DNA of 64,000 bases from Cyrtodaria siliqua. Its lineage: Eukaryota; Mollusca; Bivalvia; Adapedonta; Hiatellidae. Both the position numbers and the translations under genes were made by a program. The notes below the pieces were generated by a model. It saw only the letters and a program-made list of their open reading frames with translations. It was not told the DNA's origin and did no database searches. This document shows positions 55,045 through 64,000 of the stretch, piece after piece. Position 1 is the stretch's first letter. Every line of letters starts with the position of its first letter. The stretch spans positions 106,955 through 170,954 of the forward strand of contig JAWPHD010005092.1 in NCBI GenBank assembly GCA_037043455.1. Reading direction: 5' to 3'.

Positions 55045-55449
55045 TTTTACGATTTTTAGAATCACTGACATGTAATGAGATTCAGAAAAAAGTCCTCAAG
55101 ATAAAATGGTGGGAAATGCTAAATTTTGGGGTAAAAGTTGCGTTTTTAAGAGAAAATCTCCGGAAACTGGAATAATTTTATAAGAAATCATTTGAGCAAT
55201 TTGGATTTTCTAACAGTGCACGGAAATGCTCTTCCAAATACATCTCCATGTAAAATCACGGTTTTATAGATGGATATTGGGTTAATAATATGAGATTTTG
55301 GGGCAAAACTTGGAAAAAATGAATAAAATCGTTGATTTCTGTAATACATTTGGTGTTACTAGGCTATAAATTAAAACAAATACTAAATGAGTTGTAAAAA
55401 CTTTTTGCACATAGAAAGGTACAGAGATGTGCCAGAAAAATTATTTTTG

Positions 55450-55725
55450 GTTCTAAAAATGTGTTTTTCATAAAAAAATCGCTGAAAAGGGGAATCATTT
55501 TGTAATAAGGTGTTTGAACATAAACTTATCTAATGGAAGTGATAAAATGTTGCACAATTATATAAATAAAAAAGTGCTTTAGCATACGACGATATAAATT
55601 ACTTTATTTTTGGTTCTAAAAATGTGTTTTTCAAAAAAAAAATCGCTGAAAAGGGGAATCATTTTGTAATAAGGTGTTTGAACATAAACTTATCTAATGG
55701 AAGTGATAAAATGTTGCACAATTAT
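55450..55725. repeat. 165-bp tandem duplication in the left TIR
   Basis: GGTTCTAAAAATGTGTTTTT, ATCGCTGAAAAGGGGAATC and GGTGTTTGAACATAAAC occur in both units (starting at about 55,450 and 55,611) with almost no differences. The right TIR has a single unit, so the duplication is younger than the element. Confidence 0.85.
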
Positions 55726-57074
55726 ATATACAAATGTTTCATTGTATCGCAAGTTAATGTGAAAGTTCACATTGTGAGATTTTGGGGCATAATTTTTTTT
55801 TTTTTTATAAAATCGTTGATTTCTGTAATACAGTAGTAGTACAGGCCTTTAAGCTAAAGAAATAGGGAAATGAATTATAAAATGATAATCTGTAATGGTT
55901 TGCCATAGAGCAAGATGCAAGGATGAGCCTCAAAAAAGTCATCAGGCGTATACTGTTGAAAAATGCATTATGTTCGGGTGGCAAAATGTTTTTTCATAAA
56001 AAAATGTTGTAAACAGGAATCATTGTTAAGATGTATTTTGAATATACATAATCTACTTGAAGTGATATTATCCTATATATGCATATGTTTTATAGTATCA
56101 GAAATTTAATTAGATGCTCAATTTTAAGGTTTGTAGCAAACAAAAGGTACGTTGAATAAATGTCTAGTTACAATGGTTACGACCATGGATCATGTTTACA
56201 TCATTTGAAAATTTTATATATAAAATAATGAAGGAAAAACATGATGTAATTACATACATATGCATTTATAACCCTTTGATACACATATTGTATAAACTTC
56301 ATTGAATCTGTGGTGGAAATATTGTTCAAGCCATCATTACAACAGGGTTTATAATCATTTAAATAGCATATATGGTAACTTATATTAAAATGGTGGAATA
56401 TGTTTTATCTTTAGGTGTGATAATTAATAATAATAATAATAATAATATTCTTTATTTTCCGCAGTACTCATGTCGAAGTTGTAGGAGCTTTTGTTCACAT
56501 CATCTAATATTATTGCTTTCTTATGTAAGAAAAGAGTGATCAATAACTTAAAATTTAATTTAAATGAATCTCAGTTTCTATACAATTCATCGAGCTTACA
56601 TTTTGGCACTGCATACATGAGATTCGATGCTTTCTACAAAAACCTGTTACACATCCAATGCAATAAATGTACACTCTGATTACATTGTTTCGGTTGTTCA
56701 TAATGTATATAACCTTTCATTAACATGCAATGCCCACACTTCCGAGAAGCAATTATTTGTTGAAAACACCAAGGTATATATGTTAATTATTTAAAAGATG
56801 ATGATTGTGATGGAAGACTAGTGGGTTCTGGTGGGATAATCCATAGATTTAGCTAACTATCAGACATCCCTTGTACGAAAATGTTTGGTACAAACTTTGC
56901 ACAACAGGTGGTTTCAGCTGTAGCACTAATATTACTACACTTGTAAAACATGCATATCCATCACTATTATTATTTTTCCAAAATAACTTTGTACATTAAT
57001 ATAACATTTGTGTTTTGGACTAAACGCCTCACACTCTATAAAAAGCTATATACATGTATTTACATATATATACA

Positions 57075-57270
57075 AGCTTGGTTACAAACAAGAGGCCTCG
57101 CTAACCCAGTGGATATGGACATGACTTTGGAGCCACAGGCCTCTGCCCCAATTGGTTCGCTCCCGAGGCATGCATGATGGGAAACTTCATCCTACATCTC
57201 AAATACTCTGCCCCGCATGGGTTCGCTCCTTTGTGGAGGCATGTCTGATGGAAACCTTCACCATTCATGG
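57075..57270 (+). repeat. SINE-like piece with two GGTTCGCTCC boxes
   Basis: CTCTGCCCCAATTGGTTCGC and CTCTGCCCCGCATGGGTTCG are spaced about 75 bp apart, each followed by GAGGCATG and GATGG. They resemble box B-type sequence in a short tandem unit. It is nested inside the long-TIR element. Confidence 0.4.
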
Positions 57271-57988
57271 CATCTCCATCTGAAATTGCATTCCAATATA
57301 ACCCAATATGAGTGTTAACCCCATTTCATTCAGGGTTACAAATACAAATAGCATCTGTGACGTTCAAATTATTGATTCACTCATATACTGTTCTACTCAA
57401 TTATATATTTTATATTTTACGCATAACAAAACAGTTCATAGCATCACAGAGGTTAGGACATTTAATTATTCCAAAATGCATCCTTTTATCCATTACAAAA
57501 AAAGTAAAAATATATTTTACTCTAGACACATGGAAATCTTCTAGTCCACTATCCCTTTCAATTACAAAAAATATCAATGTTTGAGTATACTTGTTTTCAA
57601 CATGTCCGCAATGAGTGTATCTAATTCAATCTGGAAATAATGAAACTGGGCGAGTACATATATAAGGCAAAATTTCATAACTTCCAAAATATTGTTTATA
57701 CTGCTCAAATGATTTTTGAAAATCGGTTCAGGTATTATTTTGCTTTTTTTTCCACCCAAATCATAAAGCCTCGTATGTGTGTGGACTTATTTCTGACACA
57801 GTAGTGCACATGCGCAACACTTATAATGCACCAAACTGATACAAGAAAATGATCTTTCTACACTTTTTTAGTTTATAACCTAGTACTTTGTGTATGAAAA
57901 GGGTGATTCTATGCAATTGTTAAGCAAGTCGTCAAAAAATCACGGTTTGCGCATTTTTTGTTTCAGCTAAAACGATTTTAAAAACAAT

Positions 57989-58132
57989 CCATGGGTATGA
58001 TGAATGGAAATGCTTTTTTTTGCGAAACAATGCAATTTTCATCAACATTTGCTGAAAACCAGAATTCAGCAAATGTTGATGAAAATTGCATTGTTTCGCA
58101 AAAAAAAGCATTTCCATTAATCATACCCTTGG
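57989..58132. mobile_element. Near-perfect palindrome, 68-bp arms, 7-bp loop
   Basis: CCATGGGTATGATGAATGG on the left faces its complement on the right, and the inner arms contain CATCAACATTTGCTGAA. The arms differ by only a few bases. It sits in the unpaired interior of the 5.1-kb element. The open frames on both strands here are mirror images and not genes. Confidence 0.85.
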
Positions 58133-60054
58133 ATACCGACACATCGTTGCTCATTGCTTTGTGGGAAACCGTTAGAAATTATCTCTTAGCATTCGCAACA
58201 GCTCGATAAATTCCATAGAATCATATTTCGAATTTATGTAGAAGAAATCCATAGTGGCTATGTCATACTAATATGGCGGCGCCCTAGACCCCAGCAGGTT
58301 CCCTCCAAAAGCCAGTAAAAGTCAAATTCAAAATTATCATCAGTTTTACAATGTCATTTGGCCGATAGATCTATATATATTTTATTTACATGGAATCGCT
58401 GATATAACCTTCATCTTTATTGTAGTAACAAACATGCAATGCAGATCTTACATTTTACACGTGTGGCTACGGGCATACTGTTTAGAATACAGCAACAGTG
58501 AACTATTTTCTGTCCCGTTGACTTCCGGATAACACAATGTTAAGATTTTCATCGAAACACATAGGTGTGATTCCAAATGTAGACCGAGTATATTTTACAA
58601 ATGTCTCTTTTACTTCTTACATACTTCATTATTAAAGCCCAGTAATTTAATTGTATCACAAAAACATTGGTGTTTTTTCTTCATTTCTGTTCCACGTTTT
58701 GACCCTGACCTCGCAATTAGAGCATCTTATTCACTTCTGAAGTTCTGATATTATCAAACATATTTAATGTACAATTTATTAACCATTTTTTCACTTCAAT
58801 TATATTTGTTGATATACTTATTTGTGATTCTTTTTCAGTGATTTTTGATGAAGGACAATTGTTTTAATTTAATTAGCGTCTTATCGATTTCTGATTCCGT
58901 GTCTCACATGAAGATGGGTTTGGAAGAAGGTTTCCTCACTTTTAAATGAATATAATCTGCTGTATTTTCAAGTCAAAATAAAATACCTTCCATCATTTTT
59001 CTTAAAAGCATTTGAAGCAAACAATTAAGGGTGTAAATATTGAATGAACAATATATGTATTAGATAGTTAAAAAACATGTTTATGAACTTTTTTATAGCA
59101 ATAAATTTAATAATTTGACTTAAGAGCAAAATCGTCGTAAGATGTTCCATAAAACGGGCCACTGTACTACGAATGTATTACAAAAATCAACGATTTTATT
59201 CTTTTTTTTTTCAACATTTGTCCCAAAATCTCACAATGTGAACTTTCACATTAACTTATGATACAATGAAACATTTGTATATATAATTGTTCACCATTTT
59301 ATCACTTCCATTAGATTAGTTCATGTTCAAACATCTTATTACAATATGATTCCTGTTTTCAGCGATTTTTTTTATGAAAAACACATTTTTAGACCCAAAA
59401 ATAAAGTATTTCAGATTGTCGTATTCAAAATGACTTTTTTCTGGGACATCTCTGTGCAAAACAGTAAGAAACTAATTGTTTATAGCTCATTTAGTATTGT
59501 TTTCATTGATAGCCTAGTAACACCAAATGTATTACATAAATCAACGATTTTATTCATTTTTTCCAAGTTTTGTCCCAAAATCTCATATTATTAACCTCAT
59601 ATCCATCTATAAAACCTTCAATTGACATAGAGATGCATTTGGAAGAGCATTTCCGCACTATTAAATGATTCTTATTTGCTCAAATGATTTTTTATAAAAT
59701 TATTCCAGTTTCCGGAGATTTTCTCTTAAAAACTCAACTTTTACCCCAAAGTTTAGCATTTCCCACCATCTTTATCTTGAGGACTTTTTTCTGAAACTCA
59801 TTACATGTCAGTGATTCTAAAAATCCTGAAATACTTTCTGTTGGAATTTGTTTGACCTTGACTTATTTTCGGCTATAATTACTGGCCTACTGGTGCGTTA
59901 GCTGTTTGGCTCAGGTATGTATAGAAATAATTGTGGACTTCCGGAAGAAAGCATGAAAATTTGCCTGTTTGACCCTTAGGGTATCACCTTTAAATAAAAT
60001 GCAGGAGACACGCCAGGGGACCCGAGTCTCCTTGGAAAATGAGGACCTAATTTT

Positions 60055-60135
60055 TAATATAAATATATATATAAAAATCAAACAGGAAAAGCATCATTCA
60101 AGGACGACAGTCAACCACAAACACACACATAAACA
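60055..60135 (-). mobile_element. Solo Penelope-like terminus
   Basis: AAAAATCAAACAGGAAAAGC and CATTCAAGGACGACAGTCAA are the reverse complement of the 48,290-48,357 terminus. Only about 80 bp remain, the kind of extreme 5' truncation expected from abortive reverse transcription. Confidence 0.6.
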
Positions 60136-62195
60136 CAACTGTTATTAATCTTAATATTATATTTTGTGTCGGAAAAAATGTTTCCAAATAGAAGTAAAAC
60201 ACATAGGAAGCAGTAACAAGATAATATTGAAACTATTTTTAATGATTTACCTTGCTTGTTAATCATAATAATTATGAGGCCCACAAAATGGGCATTATTT
60301 TTTAATTAAGCAGCGCTCAAATGTGAACTATTGTGATAACCATTCGACCGCCTTCTTTCCTAAACATTTGCTTTAAAATACTTCTCACCAACGGCTTTAC
60401 TAATTCTGACCATGAACAATACTTAGATTAGTGTCATCCAAGTTTGTTTCAAGCAGGTCAACATGAGTTCCAAGATGTTACTAAAAAACAACAGTAGGTA
60501 ACAATAAAACAATATATTCTCAAAAACAAGTGTTTTTTAACACTGTTTTCTACAGATTTTGCTTACATCAAGCTTGTTCAAATGAACTTGTCAAATGGGG
60601 GCATTGTGGGGGTGGAGGGGGTTGAGGCGGACGTGGGGACGTGCTACAGGGTTTTTATAATGAGAGTTCACAGGTTTTTCGTAGACTTATATCAGGAACA
60701 CTTGAAAATGCTATTATATAACCACAAGGCATAGAGTTAAAATACTTCGCATGTTGCATTAGCGTATGGTCCTCTATCACATCTGTTGAAATGGTGAACC
60801 TGACGAAATAATTCCCCCCTTCATTCTGTGACTTCAGCTGTCACAGTGTTACCTATAGTTATATAAGAAAATTATTGAAAACTATTCTTCTTTGAAACTA
60901 TTGAGGTTGAGTAATATAATGCTTTATGGTCATTTTATATAGAGTTATACAGGAACATCTTCAAATCCATCGTCGTTAAAAGATAGCCAATTTCATTAAA
61001 ACGAACATGTAATGCCTTTTCAAGAGCGTTGTTAGAGTGCAGCTGACGACCACTCTAAATGTGATTACTGGAACAAAACACGGAACTTGGAAGTTCTCCT
61101 GCTAAGAACTCTACAAGCTAATACGGGTGAGTCACTATGGTCATTTTTGACCATGTATACTTGATCGTTGGTTATCCATGCATGTTTGTGACCTAGACAC
61201 CGTACATATGAATAGTTTATCAACATAAGAATAGTTCCACAGCAATAAGTCTGTCACTAAGAAATCAAGTAAACCATGTTCAAAAGTCGAACATGTTCAA
61301 GTCCACAAGTAAATGATTTTATCAGAAAATGAGACTGTGTCAAATGGAAACTGAAATTTGAAAAGATAGGAGTGTCAGGTCCATAAATAGATAATAGATG
61401 GATTTTAACTTAGGTGAACACAAATGACATTATTGTAATTAAGCAACATAAACAGACAGCCTGCACCCAGACAAGGTTGTTTAACCATGTCAAAACAATA
61501 ATCAACATCAAAGACGCAATAGGAAAGACTTATCGTACCTTATAATGACACAAATGATTTAACGATTGAATGAAAACACTATTGCATCAGTGAGAGAGGC
61601 AGAGGAAACATGATACGAACGGTACAAATATTTTTAAAAGTGAAAACATCAATCATTCTATGACCAACAAAGAAGTCCAACCTTCCACAATTCCGGTGCA
61701 ACGAAAACACTAAGAACCGATGATTAACAATAAGATATCATGCAATGCCACCAGCATTGGCAGTACAAAATAAAATGAAAATATAACTCAAGTCTAATTT
61801 ACTTGGATATCTCTTGAAAGTATGGCTTAGATGATTGTCCTGGGGTTTGTTATATGATTAGTGTTGGTGGAGCTGCGGTGCAATCATTTGCGCCACTTAA
61901 ACCTCAACACGTTGTAAACTCATTTAAACTTTGCAGACAAGCTTTTCCTTAATGTCAAAGAACTCAATATTGATTGAATCACGAATAGATACATGTGTAT
62001 TGTCTGGGATGTGAACAACTGAAGCAGATACTACAACATCGTTGCCATCAAATAGGAAGACCTTCCTGTGAAATGACAAATATACCAGTTCTTGTCCAAG
62101 TGCACGTGAGAATAGTGTGTACCAGCAAGCAATACTTTGCTATCAACATGTGAAGAATTAAATTCAATGAATGTTGTTTATCATGCAGATGTGCA
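60136..62195. other. Unassigned stretch without a recognisable gene
   Basis: No open frame with a domain, no tRNA and no long inverted arms. The only notable spot is a G-rich run at 60,597-60,637 with four G4-G5 tracts on the plus strand. Confidence 0.45.
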
Positions 62196-62201
62196 CTTTT
62201 C

Positions 62202-62245
62202 TGCCTAATAAAGGGGTGACCTATTCAATTTTGCTTTATTAGGCA
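62202..62245. repeat. Short hairpin TGCCTAATAAAG
   Basis: TGCCTAATAAAG and CTTTATTAGGCA face each other over about 20 bases. TATTAGGC recurs in the larger foldback at 62,444-62,588. Confidence 0.6.
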
Positions 62246-62289
62246 CTGACCAATAGAGCAAATCAATGCGGAATCCCTCGGCGTTTATT

Positions 62290-62337
62290 GTACGTAACGT
62301 TATCTGACGTCATGCACGTAACGTTGCCTAACGTCAT
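62290..62337. other. ACGT-rich module with CRE-like site
   Basis: Six ACGT cores lie in about 45 bp, including TGACGTCA and two GTAACGTT. It shares CGTAACGTTGCCT with Y1 (about 12,765) and its Y2 paralog. It sits next to a foldback, as does the similar module at 42,344-42,405. Confidence 0.45.
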
Positions 62338-62443
62338 AAAACAAAAAAACAAAACAACAACATGGCGGCGTCCTCGATAAGCGTAACATTCTGAGAAATA
62401 GGTAATAATAGTAATTCATACAAAACATGTGGATAATCTACAT

Positions 62444-62588
62444 GATAAATAGAATATTATGTCAGTGCCTTTTACTATCAAGTTTATTAGGCTCGGCACG
62501 AAAACGAAGAATGGCCATTCTTCGTTTTCTAAGACTCGCCTAATAAACTTGATAGTAAAAGGCACTGACATAATATTCTCTATTTATC
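62444..62588. mobile_element. Foldback element, near-perfect 70-bp arms
   Basis: GTCAGTGCCTTTTACTATCA and AGTTTATTAGG on the left are exactly complemented on the right. The arms meet at GAATGGCCATTC with almost no loop. A small asymmetric bulge (CTCGGCAC against TAAGACTCG) is the only sizeable break. The CTCGGC bulge recalls the loop of the 46,579 family. Confidence 0.88.
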
Positions 62589-62927
62589 GGCTCATCAACA
62601 CATTGAAGGTTATTTACAGCTGTTACAGAGAGAGGGGAAGGATATACTAGTATAGTAATCCGGGACCCTGCCCAACTATTACTAATGAATGGAGTCCTAT
62701 GATTATGTAACATGATCGTTATACTCCCAGTATATATCGTAGGATAGACTCCGTATTGAAGTGTTAAATACTTTCAATAAACAATGTATTTTAAAACAGT
62801 AATTTGTATACACAGATTATGTATTGCTGTTTAAATGCAAATTAATGAGTATTTATATTGATAATTGATTGAAATCCTTAACATTTTGTGAAGGAATCAA
62901 TATTTACATAACATTAATACACTCAAC

Positions 62928-63557
62928 AAAATTCCTAATCGGTCACCTAAATTTTATGAAATTATTACCTTTTACACAAGATTTGTATTCATGTAAGATT
63001 AATCAAATCCTCGTTCAATGTTTGATATATATTAACTGAAAATTTGGTAAAGACATTTAAATTCTTTTTGAAGAAACAATGCTTTATATTATAACACCCT
63101 CGATCCACAAAGTCACATACTTTTTCATTGAACTGTAAGGGGAATGACCTGGCTTAAGTCACAGTCAAGTGTTTTAAAAACCAATATGGTAATAAAGAAA
63201 TGGCAAACATAAATAAATGACCTATAAAATCATTTCATTAGACATATAACATGCATGTAAAGTCCTTTCCGCGACTGTTGGTCTGCGAGTGCATGTTAAA
63301 TCTTCAAATTTCAAGAACGAGCACTCTTCTATGGGATTTCCATTGTGAGTCTGACATTTGTAATTTTTGATTTTGGGGGTTCTTGATTTTAACGCGTCCT
63401 AATTTCACAGGTAGTTATATGATTTTTCTGAAACTTTCAGGACCTTTTACTAAATAACTATGTTATTCAAAACAAGTAAAACCGAGAGGAAGTTATTCCA
63501 AGAAAAGAAAATATTTTGTAAAATTGAGGTGACCGATTAGAAATTTTGTTGAGTGTA
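62928..63557. mobile_element. 630-bp MITE with TA-flanked termini
   Basis: The left end CACTCAACAAAATTCCTAAT continues CGGTCACCT. The right end is its complement, GATTAGAAATTTTGTTGAGTG, with one internal change. Both sides are flanked by TA, the target duplication of Tc1/mariner-type elements. No transposase is recognisable inside. Confidence 0.75.
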
Positions 63558-64000
63558 TATGGAAAAAAGGTAATTTTTTAAGCAAAAATGTAACAATGTA
63601 ATTAAGCAGGAAATAACCCCTTTATGTTTGCTAAAATGGTGTTACTAAAATCATTTAAAAGCTTAACAATTCAGCTTTAAACTTGTTGCTCAGTAAATAA
63701 ATCAATGTATTATATACGAAATGTATGGCAGTCAGTGTTGTTTTGTTGCCATGAAATTTGACTGTTACACCTTTACATAGACCGAGTGGTGTTATATTGT
63801 CATTGTAGAAGCAACATTGAAGAAATATTTGATCTAACTTCTATGAAGATATCAATGGTATTATATACGTAGGTAAGAAAACATTATTTGCAAAAATGCA
63901 TTTTTTTTCATGAATTAAAAATTTACGTTTTTATCTTTTAATGGTGTTTAAGTCATAAAATACCCCTTTTGGGCCCCAATGCCGTAATGTTGTTGCTATT
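63558..64000. other. Unassigned AT-rich window end
   Basis: No gene, RNA or repeat arms seen. Confidence 0.4.

Larger units (their letters stand above)
54839..59917. mobile_element. 5.1-kb element with terminal inverted repeats of about 0.75-1 kb
   Basis: The left end (ACTGAACCAAACAACTAACG, CACCAGTAG) is complementary to the right end (CTACTGGTG, CGTTAGCTGTTTGGCTCAGG). The complementarity continues inward. 55,018-55,210 pairs with 59,680-59,862, 55,290-55,440 with 59,435-59,590, and 55,730-55,840 with 59,170-59,290. Arms are therefore about 1.0 kb (left) and 0.75 kb (right). The interior has tandem repeats, a nested palindrome and no open frame longer than 90 codons, none with a recognisable domain. 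It may be a non-autonomous DNA transposon with long TIRs. Polinton-type elements also have long TIRs but carry genes, which are absent here. Confidence 0.8.

Noticed and set aside
57308..58209. Several 60-90 codon open frames inside the 5-kb element as transposase pieces
   Set aside because: No motif could be recognised, and the pair at 57,932-58,209 are mirror translations of a palindrome.
54839..59917. Polinton/Maverick element
   Set aside because: Long TIRs fit, but there is no polymerase B, integrase, ATPase or capsid-like coding sequence, and the element is only about 5 kb.
1..64000. Prokaryotic or phage origin with operons
   Set aside because: There are no long ORFs, no ribosome binding sites and no operon structure. 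SINEs, LINEs, an RNA polymerase III-type tRNA without encoded CCA, and microsatellites indicate an animal nuclear genome.

Overview
This window looks like accessory, repeat-dominated nuclear DNA of an animal, most likely a bivalve mollusc. It is AT-rich and has no bacterial-style gene packing and no complete host protein gene. It carries a eukaryotic tRNA-Gly(GCC) gene with a poly-T RNA polymerase III terminator, tRNA-derived SINEs with (AATTC)n or (ATTC)n tails, two types of LINE, Penelope-like-type reverse transcriptase fragments, many foldback MITEs and long ATT microsatellites. The assignment to bivalves is inferred from the SINE and tandem-repeat families, not proven.

Layout. Positions 1 to about 46,385 are built from a degenerate large-scale tandem duplication with two segment types, X and Y. 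X1 is 1-2,780, Y1 is 7,193-18,983, a remnant of X2 is 19,452-19,585, Y2 is 19,602-37,732, X3 is 37,957-43,312, and Y3 (partial, internally deleted) is 43,313-46,385. Each X carries one tRNA-Gly-like sequence and each full Y carries two. The copies make natural empty/filled site comparisons. A CR1/L2/Rex-like LINE lies inside a MITE only in X1. A hairpin element is present in X1 and absent from X3. A Penelope-like RT fragment is present in X3 and absent from X1. A 4.8-kb repeat mosaic, a 2.3-kb transposase-bearing insertion and a 407-bp SINE are present in Y2 and absent from Y1.

Positions 46,385-53,230 hold a second Penelope-like fragment, a 280-bp tandem repeat, a broken LINE of the RNase H-bearing I/Nimb type with an inverted piece, and a near-perfect palindrome. 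Positions 53,238-53,830 are ATT microsatellite. Positions 54,839-59,917 form a roughly 5-kb element with terminal inverted repeats close to 1 kb and no recognisable coding capacity. Positions 60,000-64,000 are mostly unassigned AT-rich DNA with a perfect foldback (62,444-62,588) and a TA-flanked MITE (62,928-63,557).

No genes work together here as a pathway. The only plausibly functional gene is the tRNA-Gly at 11,899-11,969. Everything coding that I can recognise is a decayed transposon protein. I found no convincing new enzymatic or defence system. The most noteworthy signals are the tRNA-containing macro-repeat with its dated insertions, the 5-kb long-TIR element, a cluster of eight CCCATGGG palindromes, and the recurring foldbacks and ACGT-rich modules.
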